NCBI GenBank assembly: GCA_019449415.1
Contig: JAGRPP010000015.1
Location: 154,077 to 218,076, forward strand
DNA length: 64,000 nucleotides
Source: Geothrix sp.
GTDB lineage: Bacteria; Acidobacteriota; Holophagae; Holophagales; Holophagaceae
Direction of reading: 5' to 3'
Shown here: positions 8,680-17,714 of the stretch, piece by piece
How the letters are laid out: every line of letters starts with the position of its first letter
Position numbering within the stretch: position 1 is the first letter of the stretch
Notes under the pieces: generated by a model
Databases searched by the model: none
What the model saw: only the letters and a program-made list of their open reading frames with translations
What the model was told of the DNA's origin: nothing
Made by a program: the position numbers and the translations under genes

Positions 8680-9444
8680 CTATGCCCCCCCCGCCCGGAG
8701 CCACGCATTCAGCTTCACCACGGGATCCTCCAGCAGATCCCAGCGCTGCCGTTCGATGGCGGGGGAGAAACCCGGATCGGGCCAGGTCATGCCCTGGCGA
8801 TCTTCGTGGGCCTCGGGTTGGAACCACACCAGGCGATGCCGCGTGGCCAGGGGCTTGAGCAGCGGGGCCAGGCCCTGCAACCCCGCTCCGTTGCTGAAGA
8901 GCCAGAGGCGGTGCCCCTTCCCGTGCTGCCCCCAGAGGCCGAGCGCCTCCCGCCAGGCGGCCTCGGTGGGGAGGGAGGGGCCCCGTTCAGCGAGGGTCTC
9001 GAGGATGCGGAGGCCATGGATGCGCCCGCGTTTGGGCGCGATGCGCAGGGCGGGCGTGCGGCCATCCCCGGGGACGATCAGGCCCAGGCGATCCCCCGTG
9101 GTCTGAAGGGTGGCGAAGGCCGCACCGCAGAGCTCCAGGGCCCAGCGCAGGGGCGAGACGGGGTCGCCCAGGAACATGGACGGAGAAGGATCCACCACCA
9201 GCCACAGCACCAGGTCGCGGCTGCTTTCGAACCGCTTGAGGATGGGCTCACCCGCCCGGGCCGTCAGGGGCCAGTTGATGAAGCGGGGGTCGTCGCCGGG
9301 CACATAGGGCCGGTTCTCCACGAAGGTGAGGCCGGCGCCCTTGAACCGGGACGGATGCAGGCCCTCCGTGCCCCCGGCCAGGCGTCCGCGCAGCCGCAAC
9401 GGCAGGCGTCGCAGTCGGGCGAGAAAGCGGGCGGGAAGGGGCAT
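8680..9444 (-). CDS. DUF58 domain protein
   Basis: The 254-residue protein shows the DUF58 signature VRPYVPGDDPRFINW in the form ENRPYVPGDDPRFINWPLTAR (about residues 43-62) and a VWA-like core with VVDPSPSMF. DUF58 proteins are regular partners of MoxR ATPases and VWA proteins in Bat-type operons. It is the first gene of this four-gene minus-strand operon. A MoxR ATPase, normally just upstream, is missing: the upstream neighbour is the DUF4139 gene. CATACT lies eight bases before ATG 9444. Confidence 0.85.
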   Translation of the reverse strand: MPLPARFLARLRRLPLRLRGRLAGGTEGLHPSRFKGAGLTFVENRPYVPGDDPRFINWPLTARAGEPILKRFESSRDLVLWLVVDPSPSMFLGDPVSPLRWALELCGAAFATLQTTGDRLGLIVPGDGRTPALRIAPKRGRIHGLRILETLAERGPSLPTEAAWREALGLWGQHGKGHRLWLFSNGAGLQGLAPLLKPLATRHRLVWFQPEAHEDRQGMTWPDPGFSPAIERQRWDLLEDPVVKLNAWLRAGGA

Positions 9445-9491
9445 GGAAAGTCAGTATGCCGGATTTCAGGCCCTGAGTTCGAAGACCCCTC

Positions 9492-10922
9492 CTACCACTT
9501 CACCCGCACCCGATAGGTCAGCGTGGCGCTGCCCTCGGCGGGTACGGTCACCTTGAATCGGGCGGTACCAGCCGCTTCTTTGACGGCGGGGTGGCTGCTC
9601 TGCAGGATGTCCCAGTCACCCGGCAGGGGTTCCAGCACGCTCACGGTGACGGATTCCTTCTTGGCGTTCTTCAGGACGATCTCGAAGGCGCTTTCGTGGA
9701 CGCTGCCGAACTTCCCCTGGCGGCCCAGGCTCTTGTAGTCGGTCTGCTTGCGCTTGCCTGTCAGGTCGAAGGCCTCGCCCAGCTTCAGGCGCACCAGCTC
9801 GTTCTTGGGCGTGTGGTCCACATTGTTCTCGCCCACGAACTGGGCGCGGTCCTCGCTGTCGCGCTTGTAGACGCGGAGGATGCCCTTGGGCAGGGGCATG
9901 CCCAGGTGGCTGGATTCCTTGTTGTCGAACTCCACGAACACGCCTACCTTCTGCTTCTCACCGAGGTCGCCATAGCTGCCGGAGTAGTAGTAGTTCTGAC
10001 CCTGAAGCAGGTATTCCTTGCGGACCGGCACCCCGCTGGCACTCAGCAGGGCCACCTGCTTGGTCTGATTCACGGCCAGGGTGGTGGGGCGGTCCAGGGT
10101 GTAGAGGTGGTATTCGAAGAGACTTTCCTCAGCCATTTTGGGGGCCGGCGCAACGGCCCTTTCCATCATGGCGCCCACGGCATAGGCCCGGTCGGGTCGC
10201 TGTTTCGCCCGGTTCACATCCCCCGCCACAAGCTGCAGGGTGGCGTTGGGATAGGCGGCCCCGCTCTGGTTGGTGAGGGTCACCCACCCGCTGAGATCCA
10301 GCGTCTTCTCGTCCGAGGCGAGGTTGGCCACATAGTCGGCGCGCCAGGAGAGGCCGCCCGTCAGGTAGCTCAGCTCCAGCTGCTGGGCCCGGTCGGCGGC
10401 GCTGTTCAGGGTGATGACCAGGGTGGGCCGGGCCCGCAGGTTGCCGGGCACCTTCGGATAGATGAGGCGGCCGGGAACGCTGGTTTCGATGCGATCCGCG
10501 AACTGCAGCACGGTCCCGTTGTTGGTGGCTAGCACCGTGGCCTCCTCGCGCACCTCCTTCGATCCCGCGCCGGAGTCGTTGGGCATGGTGCGCACCACCG
10601 TCACCTTCTCTCCGACATACTTCTCCAGCAGTTTCTGGGGCGTGAGCAGGTCGAAGTCGAAGTTCTGCTCCGCCACCCAGAAATCCTTCGGAGTCGTGAG
10701 GTTGCGCAGCAGGGCCGTCTCGGGCCGGATCTGGGCCGAAACCTCCTGGAAAGCCAGCCGGGCCTCGCCCTTGGGCAGCCGCACCTCGCGCAGGTCCTTC
10801 ACCAGGGCCAGGTTGTCGTTGTAGATCGTCACCGCCAGGGCCTTCTGGTCCTTGAGGGTGGTGACGGATTCCTGGGCGGCCAGGAGTGATGGCAGGACAG
10901 CGAGCAGCAGGGCAGGGCGCAT
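9492..10922 (-). CDS. secreted DUF4139 domain protein
   Basis: The 476-residue protein has a short signal peptide (1-16, SLLAAQE) and a long beta-rich body typical of DUF4139 proteins: VTIYNDNLALVKD near the start, LSYLTGGLSWRADYVANL in the middle and LPGDWDILQSSH near the end. Members are predicted exported beta-sandwich proteins, some annotated as mucoidy-inhibitor-like; their role is unknown. ATG 10922 has a clear TGGAGGTTCC ribosome-binding site. It precedes the DUF58 operon in the same direction with a 47-base gap and may be co-transcribed. Confidence 0.8.
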   Translation of the reverse strand: MRPALLLAVLPSLLAAQESVTTLKDQKALAVTIYNDNLALVKDLREVRLPKGEARLAFQEVSAQIRPETALLRNLTTPKDFWVAEQNFDFDLLTPQKLLEKYVGEKVTVVRTMPNDSGAGSKEVREEATVLATNNGTVLQFADRIETSVPGRLIYPKVPGNLRARPTLVITLNSAADRAQQLELSYLTGGLSWRADYVANLASDEKTLDLSGWVTLTNQSGAAYPNATLQLVAGDVNRAKQRPDRAYAVGAMMERAVAPAPKMAEESLFEYHLYTLDRPTTLAVNQTKQVALLSASGVPVRKEYLLQGQNYYYSGSYGDLGEKQKVGVFVEFDNKESSHLGMPLPKGILRVYKRDSEDRAQFVGENNVDHTPKNELVRLKLGEAFDLTGKRKQTDYKSLGRQGKFGSVHESAFEIVLKNAKKESVTVSVLEPLPGDWDILQSSHPAVKEAAGTARFKVTVPAEGSATLTYRVRVKW

Positions 10923-11010
10923 GGAACCTCCAGAAGGATGGGTGCCGGGCTAGGGCACGATACCTGGTGATGCCGCGGGGAAGGACATCCTTTCAAAGAA
11001 ACAGCAATGG

Positions 11011-11134
11011 ACCACCACCAAGACGCCAAGCTTCAGTTCGTCTCGGTATCGGCGCAGCCGATACCGAGACGGCACCAAGAAAGGCATAAAGCCTTCATGG
11101 CAGTTCTTGGTGTCTTCGTGCCTTGGTGGTGAAT
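11011..11134. repeat. nested inverted-repeat element between genes
   Basis: Three nested palindromes occupy this intergenic stretch. The centre-left one is a perfect 15-bp pair (11039-11053 with 11057-11071, loop GCA). The second is CACCAAGAA 11073-11081 with TTCTTGGTG 11104-11112, which encloses AAGGC / GCCTT. The outer ends ACCACCAAG-type (11011-11030) and CTTGGTGTCTTCGTGCC...GGTGGT (11107-11131) are imperfect inverted copies. No ORF is inside. Confidence 0.75.
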
Positions 11135-11159
11135 CTTGTGCCCTTGGAAGTTGTTCCGC

Positions 11160-11585
11160 TTAGACCAGCTTCCCTTCACCCGCCAGCTCCTGGATGCGCG
11201 CCAGGGCCGAGTCGAGCTGGCCCTGCAGCAGCTTCTCGGCACCCATCATGGCCATCATCATGGGAATGTCGGCCTCGTCCACCAGGCGCAGGGTGCTGCC
11301 TTCGCCATCGGCCGTGATCTCGAAGCGCAGCTCGTGGTCGAACATCTTCTTCGCGCCAGGCACCAGGCTCACGAGCTGGCCAGGCGTGCGGGTCTTGGCC
11401 ACGAGCTCCTGGGGCATCTTCATGCCCATGACCTCGATGACATAGCTGTGCCGGTCGGCCTCGCCCTGGAAGTTCATGGCCGCCGGCTCAAGGAAGGCGC
11501 GGTGCTTCGACAGGTCGGAGAGGAAGCCATAGAGCGCGTCGGCGCTGACCGGAAGGGCGGCAGTGGCGGTCTGGATCGTGGTCAT
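11160..11585 (-). CDS. SRPBCC/START-like protein
   Basis: The 141-residue soluble protein has the SRPBCC (Bet v1/START-like) pattern: ALPVSADALYGFLSDLSKHRAFL at the start, alternating beta strands in the middle (SYVIEVMGM, HELRFEITADGEGSTLRLVDEA) and a long C-terminal helix. Members bind hydrophobic ligands in a cavity, often as polyketide cyclase-like or CoxG-like proteins; no ligand can be named. ATG 11585 has GGAG five bases upstream; an ATG nine codons earlier is less likely. Confidence 0.7.
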   Translation of the reverse strand: MTTIQTATAALPVSADALYGFLSDLSKHRAFLEPAAMNFQGEADRHSYVIEVMGMKMPQELVAKTRTPGQLVSLVPGAKKMFDHELRFEITADGEGSTLRLVDEADIPMMMAMMGAEKLLQGQLDSALARIQELAGEGKLV

Positions 11586-11670
11586 CGGGGCTCCGGAGGA
11601 TGAGAGAGTCATCCAATCACGAAGCGCCGGAGATCGCGAGACCTACCTCCGGGAAGGCGCTGTCGCCGCT

Positions 11671-12336
11671 TCAGTACCTGCGCTCGCCGAAGAAGGCGGT
11701 GCCGATGCGGATCTGGTCGGAACCGGCCTTCACGGCGGCTTCGAGATCGGCGCTCATGCCCATGCTGAGGCGCAGGGGCTGGCCGAGTTCCTGCTGCAGG
11801 CGCTCGCGCAAGACTGCCAGCTGAGTGAAAGCGGCCTCGTCATCCGGAGGCGGGATGGCCATGAGGCCGCGGAGGGGGAGACGCGGATCACCGCCCAGGG
11901 CCGCGAGCAGCTGGGGCAGATCGGCCTCGGCACAGCCGCCCAGCTTGGTGGCCTCGCCCCAGAGGTCCACCTGGATCCAGACGGGCCGCACGACGCCGAG
12001 CTCTCCGGCCAGGTGGCGCAGGCGCTCGGCGAGTTCGGGGCGGTCGAGGCTCTGGACTTCCGCGAAATGCTGGAGGGCCGGCTTGGCCTTGTTTCGCTGG
12101 AGGGGTCCAAGGAGGACGAAGGCGAGGTCTGGCGCTGCGGCGGCCTTGTCGGCGCCTTCCTGTACATAGTTTTCGCCGAAGCGACCGAAACCGAGGGTTG
12201 CGGCCTCCTGGATCAGAGGCAGGGGCTGCTTCTTGGAGACCGGCAGCAGTTCGACGCTGCCCGGGTCGCGGTCCGCCGCCTCGCAGGCGCGGCGGATGCG
12301 GGCCCGCAGCCCCTCGATGCGCTCGGCCAGGCTCAC
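11671..12336 (-). CDS. YggS/PLPBP-family pyridoxal phosphate-binding protein
   Basis: The 221-residue protein is the PLP homeostasis family (YggS/PROSC): LLPVSKKQPL carries the PLP-binding lysine near residue 36, followed by FGENYVQE, LLGPLQRNKAK (usual W-H-F-I-G-x-L-Q-x-N-K in divergent form), SLDRPELAERL and the C-terminal LSMGMSADLEAAVKAGSDQIRIGTAFFG. It is a single-domain alanine-racemase-like barrel without catalytic dimer domain. GTG 12336 overlaps the upstream stop (GTGA), so it is coupled to the zinc-ribbon gene. The LLGPLQRNK variation is worth noting but the lysine is intact. Confidence 0.9.
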   Translation of the reverse strand: MSLAERIEGLRARIRRACEAADRDPGSVELLPVSKKQPLPLIQEAATLGFGRFGENYVQEGADKAAAAPDLAFVLLGPLQRNKAKPALQHFAEVQSLDRPELAERLRHLAGELGVVRPVWIQVDLWGEATKLGGCAEADLPQLLAALGGDPRLPLRGLMAIPPPDDEAAFTQLAVLRERLQQELGQPLRLSMGMSADLEAAVKAGSDQIRIGTAFFGERRY

Positions 12337-13031
12337 GGCAGGAAGAGGATCCGCTGGCAGGACTCGCAGACCACGGCGCCCTTGGCTTCCTTCAGCTGGA
12401 AGAGGAAGGGGCCGCGGAGCTTGACATGGCATCCGGAGCAGGCGCCGTTCTCGACGGGGACGACCACGCGTCCCTGGCGGGCGTGGGCCAGGCGATGGAA
12501 ACGGGCCACCTCGGGCGGTGCCAGCTTGGCTTCGAGGGCGGCCTGCTGGGCCTTGAGCTTCTTGCGCCCTTCCACCTGGTTGGCGTGCTCATCGAGGAAT
12601 ACGCCGTGCAGTTCGTCGAATTGGGCCTGAAGGGTGGTCCGCTCGGCTTCGAGCGCCGCCAGGGCCTGCTCGAGCGCCTTGGCCTCGGTCTCGAGGGCCT
12701 TCAGGGGCCGGACGATCTGCGAGCGCATGCGCTCCTTCTCGTCCAGCTCGCGGATGGCGGCGGTGTACTGGATCTTCTGGCTGGTGGTCTTGACCGCGGC
12801 GCGGGCGCGCTCTTCGTCCTTCTCGGCCTGGATCAGTTCCTTGGATTTCAGCTGGATGTAGGTCCGGGCGGTGTCGAGGGCCTTGGTCTTGTCGGCGGTC
12901 TGTTTTTCGATGGCCTTGAGGCGGGCGTCCAGCGTCGCAAGATCCGGAGGCAGGGCCGATAGGTCTCGTTCGATGGTTCGGAGGTAGTCCAGGGTGGCTT
13001 GCAGGTCGCGCAGGGTCGCCAAGTGTTCCAT
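12333..13031 (-). CDS. coiled-coil protein with C4 zinc ribbon (DUF164/CT398-like)
   Basis: The 232-residue protein is mostly one long antiparallel coiled coil (about residues 5-175, Ala/Glu/Lys/Leu rich) ending in a zinc ribbon with CSGCH near 195 and CESC near 220. This is the C4-type zinc ribbon DUF164 family (CT398/HP0958-like), suggested to act with RNA or flagellar/secretion parts in some species. ATG 13031 is preceded at seven bases by TAGCCT, a likely leaderless start. It is the promoter-proximal partner of the YggS gene. Confidence 0.85.
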   Translation of the reverse strand: MEHLATLRDLQATLDYLRTIERDLSALPPDLATLDARLKAIEKQTADKTKALDTARTYIQLKSKELIQAEKDEERARAAVKTTSQKIQYTAAIRELDEKERMRSQIVRPLKALETEAKALEQALAALEAERTTLQAQFDELHGVFLDEHANQVEGRKKLKAQQAALEAKLAPPEVARFHRLAHARQGRVVVPVENGACSGCHVKLRGPFLFQLKEAKGAVVCESCQRILFLP

Positions 13032-13038
13032 GTAATCG

Positions 13039-13044
13039 AGGCTA
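13039..13044 (-). promoter_or_regulatory. -10-like TAGCCT, leaderless start of zinc-ribbon gene
   Basis: On the minus strand TAGCCT lies seven bases before ATG 13031. No ribosome-binding site can fit between it and the start, which supports leaderless initiation. Confidence 0.45.
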
Positions 13045-13148
13045 CACCTCAAACCGGAAACCGAGGCCGATTTCAAGATGTAACATGAATAAGAAGAAAA
13101 TATAATATGAATGGACTAAGATTTGATCGTTCTCCGCATCTTTCAGTC

Positions 13149-13177
13149 TTGACCGGGGTTTCGGGGGGTGCCAGACT
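13149..13177 (+). promoter_or_regulatory. probable groESL promoter
   Basis: TTGACC (13149-13154) and CAGACT (13172-13177) are separated by 17 bases, a sigma-70 layout. The CIRCE operator begins at the end of the -10 hexamer. An AT-rich patch further upstream contains TATAAT at 13101-13106, which could be a second promoter. Confidence 0.5.
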
Positions 13178-13203
13178 TGGCACTCGCTGTTGGTGAGTGC
13201 TAA
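13177..13203 (+). promoter_or_regulatory. CIRCE operator (HrcA site)
   Basis: TTGGCACTC, nine bases, then GAGTGCTAA: the CIRCE inverted repeat with one departure from the consensus TTAGCACTC in the left arm. HrcA binding here represses groESL until heat stress. It lies 45 bases before groES. Confidence 0.92.
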
Positions 13204-13247
13204 CAGCTCCCTTTCGTTCCTTTTCACTTTCTTTCCAAGGAGGTCCC

Positions 13248-13535
13248 ATGGCCATCAAGCCTCTGTCCGACCGCGTGGTGCTCAAGCGCGTCGACGCAGC
13301 CGAAACCGTCAAGGGCGGCATCATCATCCCCGACACCGCCAAGGAGAAGCCCATGGAGGCTGAAGTGGTGGCCGTCGGCGAGGGCAAGATCAACGAGAAC
13401 GGCACCCGCAACCCCATGTCCGTGGCGGCTGGCCAGAAGGTGCTGATCGGCAAGTACAGCGGCACGGAAGTGAAGATCGACGGCGTCGATCATGTGATCG
13501 TGCGCGAAGACGAGATTCTCGCGATCGTCGGCTAA
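13248..13535 (+). CDS. groES: co-chaperonin GroES (Cpn10)
   Basis: The 95-residue protein forms the heptameric lid of the GroEL chaperonin. It shows the family start IKPLSDRVVLKRVDAAE, the mobile loop with GGIIIPDTAKEKP, and the end GVDHVIVREDEILAIV. Length is standard. ATG 13248 has a near-perfect ribosome-binding site AAGGAGGT at 13237-13244. It is first in the heat-shock operon, under CIRCE control. Confidence 0.98.
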   Translation: MAIKPLSDRVVLKRVDAAETVKGGIIIPDTAKEKPMEAEVVAVGEGKINENGTRNPMSVAAGQKVLIGKYSGTEVKIDGVDHVIVREDEILAIVG

Positions 13536-15188
<1,653 letters not shown>

Positions 15189-15211
15189 TCAGCCGCAACT
15201 GCGGTTCATGG

Positions 15212-15241
15212 AAAGGCCCCGCGGTTGCGGGGCCTTTTTTT
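15212..15241 (+). terminator. intrinsic terminator of groESL
   Basis: An 11-bp stem AAAGGCCCCGC / GCGGGGCCTTT with loop GGTT is followed by a T tract to 15241. Confidence 0.9.
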
Positions 15242-15408
15242 GATGCATTGGAGGGGGGCCTTTGGGGCGCTTCTCTGGCGGTCGTGATCCGCTCCCCGTG
15301 GGGCCCCGCTTCGCGACCCACATGGCCGCGATATTCGCAGGGGTGGGATGTGATCGAATCCCGTCCCGGGACTGGAGTACCCTGGCCTTTCCTACTTAGG
15401 AGTTACCC

Positions 15409-15609
15409 ATGAAGAAGTTCCTCGTTTCGCTCGCGGTCGCGGCCTTCGCCGTCACGGCCTTCACGCAGGACAAGCCCAAGGAGGCGGCTGCCCCCAAGGC
15501 CTGCAAGGAGTGCTGCAAGGCCGATAAGACGACCTGCAAGGGGGATAAGGCGTGCGAGAAAAACGCCGACTGCAAGAAGGCCGACTGCCCCAAGGCCAAG
15601 AAGGCCTAA
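15409..15609 (+). CDS. small Lys/Cys-rich secreted protein
   Basis: The 66-residue product has a signal peptide (1-19, AVTAFTQ) and a mature 47-residue part made almost only of Lys, Ala, Asp, Glu and seven cysteines (residues 32, 35, 36, 43, 49, 55, 60). Seven thiols in such a short charged peptide suggest metal binding or disulfide cross-linking, metallothionein-like in composition, but I recognise no family. ATG 15409 has a TAGGAG site, and a perfect hairpin terminator follows 18 bases after the stop, so it is a complete monocistronic gene. Confidence 0.75.
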   Translation: MKKFLVSLAVAAFAVTAFTQDKPKEAAAPKACKECCKADKTTCKGDKACEKNADCKKADCPKAKKA

Positions 15610-15626
15610 CTACCCGTCATTCCTGA

Positions 15627-15654
15627 TAAAAGCCCCGCGGCCGCGGGGCTTTTA
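15627..15654 (+). terminator. terminator after the Cys-rich peptide gene
   Basis: A 12-bp stem TAAAAGCCCCGC / GCGGGGCTTTTA with loop GGCC, followed by TCTTTT. Its symmetry could also stop transcripts from the other side. Confidence 0.85.
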
Positions 15655-15698
15655 TCTTTTACACGACAAGATAGTCATTTTTAATTACTACCAAGGGG

Positions 15699-15758
15699 TT
15701 GACTATGCTTCTGAGAGGGTAGATGCTTCCTGTCGAAACCCTCCGGAATCCCTCCGGA
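15699..15758 (+). promoter_or_regulatory. promoter and tandem operator-like repeat of the redox operon
   Basis: TTGACT (15699-15704) is a good -35, with GATGCT (15722-15727, 17-base spacer) as a weak -10. Just downstream the 9-mer CCCTCCGGA occurs twice (15739-15747 and 15750-15758), 11 bp apart, that is one helical turn. It lies in the leader of the ferredoxin gene at 15784 and may be a regulator site; the regulator is unknown. Confidence 0.45.
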
Positions 15759-15783
15759 GGAGGTTGATAAGACAGGAGAACCC

Positions 15784-16548
15784 ATGGGCATGGGCCTTCT
15801 CTTCGACGCTACGCGCTGCATCGGATGCGGCGCCTGCAGCTCCGCGTGCAAGGAGCAGAACAAGCTACCGGGCAAGGTAGAGGAGGTGTTGACGGCCTAT
15901 ACCTGGACCACGGTCCAGGAACGGGAAGGCCTCAATGTCCGCCGCATGTGCATGCACTGCGAGGTGCCGACCTGCGCCTCCGTCTGCCCCGTCGCCGCCC
16001 TGAAGAAAACGCCCGAGGGGCCGGTGGTCTACGATGCCGAGCGCTGCATGGGCTGCCGCTACTGCATGATGGCCTGCCCCTTTGAGATCCCGAAGTACCA
16101 GTGGGACCGGCCGGTCCCCGTGGTGGGGAAGTGCATCCTGTGCGCGGGGCGCCTGAAGGAGGGCAAACCCACGGCCTGCGCCGAGGCCTGCCCGGCCGAG
16201 GCCACCATCTTCGGCAAGAAGGAGGACCTGATCTGGGAGGCCAGGACGCGCATCCGGCAGAAGCCGGGCGCCTATGTGGACCACATCTACGGGCTCACGG
16301 AGGCCGGTGGCACCTCGGTGATGATGATTTCCAGCGCCCCCTTCGACAAGCTGGGTCTCAAGTCGAACCTGCCGGCCGATCCCCCGGCCATGCGCACCTG
16401 GCAGGTGCTCTCCAACATCCCTGATTTCGTGGGCGTATGGGGCGTCTTCCTCTACGGCGTCCACTGGATCACGGCCCGCCGCGTGGATGTGGCCAAGGCG
16501 GAATCCAACGGCAACGGACACAACCACGGTCGGGAGGACCGGTCATGA
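15784..16548 (+). CDS. four-cluster ferredoxin subunit (HybA/DmsB-like)
   Basis: The 254-residue protein carries four complete [4Fe-4S] cysteine sets: C12/15/18/22, C56/59/64/68, C88/91/94/98 and C117/120/132/136, the layout of HybA, DmsB and NrfC electron-transfer subunits. It has no Tat or Sec signal peptide, so it should sit on the cytoplasmic face; a moderately hydrophobic stretch near 210-235 (VWGVFLYGVHWI) could touch or span the membrane. It would pass electrons to or from the NrfD-like subunit encoded next, whose ATG overlaps its stop. No catalytic subunit (hydrogenase, molybdopterin enzyme) is in the window, which is unusual. Confidence 0.9.
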   Translation: MGMGLLFDATRCIGCGACSSACKEQNKLPGKVEEVLTAYTWTTVQEREGLNVRRMCMHCEVPTCASVCPVAALKKTPEGPVVYDAERCMGCRYCMMACPFEIPKYQWDRPVPVVGKCILCAGRLKEGKPTACAEACPAEATIFGKKEDLIWEARTRIRQKPGAYVDHIYGLTEAGGTSVMMISSAPFDKLGLKSNLPADPPAMRTWQVLSNIPDFVGVWGVFLYGVHWITARRVDVAKAESNGNGHNHGREDRS

Positions 16549-17711
16549 ACACCCTCGCCACGCTCGCTCCCCGTCGGTTCCGCCCGGGTTTCTGGACGGC
16601 CGTCTTCGTCGTGCTCTTCCTGGCCTTCTGCGCCGTCACCGTGATCCGCTTCACCAAGGGACTCGGTGCCGTCACGCACCTGAGCGACCAGTTCCCCTGG
16701 GGCCTCTGGATCGGCTTCGACCTGCTCTGCGGCGTGGGCCTCGCGGCCGGCGCCTTCACGCTGACCGCCGTGGTGCACCTCTTCAACCTCAAGCGCTTCG
16801 AACCCATCGTGCGGCCGACCATCCTGACGGGCTTCCTCGGCTATGCCTTCGTGATCGTGGCCCTGCTGCTGGACCTGGGCCAGCCCTGGCGCATCTGGCA
16901 TGCCATCGTCTATTGGAACCCCCACTCCGTCATGTTCGAAGTGGCTTGGTGCGTGATGCTCTACACCACCGTGCTGGCCGTGGAGTTCTCCCCGGCGGTC
17001 TTCGAGCGCTTCGGCTTCCATGCCCCGGCGCGGATCATCCACCGGCTCATCACCCCGCTCGTCATCATCGGCGTGATCCTCTCGACCCTGCACCAGTCCT
17101 CGCTGGGATCGCTCTACCTCATCGTGCCTAGCAAGCTCCATCCGCTCTGGTACTCCCCCATGCTGCCCCTCCACTTCTACATCTCCGCCATCGGCGCGGG
17201 CATCGGCATGGTGATCCTGGAGTCCTACCTCAGCGGCCGGGCCTTCCATCGCCACCTGGAGATGGACCTGCTGGAGCCCCTGGCCCGCGGCATGGTCGTG
17301 GCCCTGGGCATCTACGGCCTCATGCGCCTGCAGGCCATTCGCCGCAATCACGCCTTCGGCAGCATCCTGGACTTCGGCTACGAGGGCCAGATGTTCCTGC
17401 TCGAGTTCACCCTGGGCGTGATCCTGCCGGTGATCCTGATGTCCTTCCGTCGTCTGCGCACCAACCCGAACTGGCTGGTGGGCGGGGCTTTCCTGGCGGT
17501 GCTGGGCTTCGTCATGAACCGCCTGAATGTCAGCATCACGGGCATGGAAGCGGCTTCGGGCACGCGCTACCTGCCCTCGGGCATGGAGATCATCGTCTCG
17601 CTGGGCCTGGTGGCCACGGGTATGGCGGTGTTCGCCTTCGCGGTGCGCAACTTCTCCATCTTCCCCGATGGTCCCGTGACCGATGACCATCGGTCGGAAG
17701 AGGGGGCCTGA
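16545..17711 (+). CDS. NrfD/HybB-type quinone-reactive membrane subunit
   Basis: The 388-residue integral membrane protein has about ten hydrophobic segments. FPWGLWIGFDLLCGVGLAAGA near residue 45-65 and LLDLGQPWRIWH near 110 are typical of the HybB/NrfD/PsrC family, whose members exchange electrons between a ferredoxin subunit and membrane quinone. Its closest look is HybB (LHQSSLGSLYLI, HPLWYSPMLPLHFYISA). It overlaps the ferredoxin gene by four bases and is followed three bases later by the haem sensor kinase, so quinone redox state could be linked to signalling. Confidence 0.92.
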   Translation: MNTLATLAPRRFRPGFWTAVFVVLFLAFCAVTVIRFTKGLGAVTHLSDQFPWGLWIGFDLLCGVGLAAGAFTLTAVVHLFNLKRFEPIVRPTILTGFLGYAFVIVALLLDLGQPWRIWHAIVYWNPHSVMFEVAWCVMLYTTVLAVEFSPAVFERFGFHAPARIIHRLITPLVIIGVILSTLHQSSLGSLYLIVPSKLHPLWYSPMLPLHFYISAIGAGIGMVILESYLSGRAFHRHLEMDLLEPLARGMVVALGIYGLMRLQAIRRNHAFGSILDFGYEGQMFLLEFTLGVILPVILMSFRRLRTNPNWLVGGAFLAVLGFVMNRLNVSITGMEAASGTRYLPSGMEIIVSLGLVATGMAVFAFAVRNFSIFPDGPVTDDHRSEEGA

Positions 17712-17714
17712 GCC

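Noticed and set aside
15784..17711. Reading the ferredoxin/NrfD pair as part of a NiFe hydrogenase
   Set aside because: HybA/HybB resemblance is real, but no hydrogenase small or large subunit, no Tat signal on the ferredoxin and no maturation genes are present.
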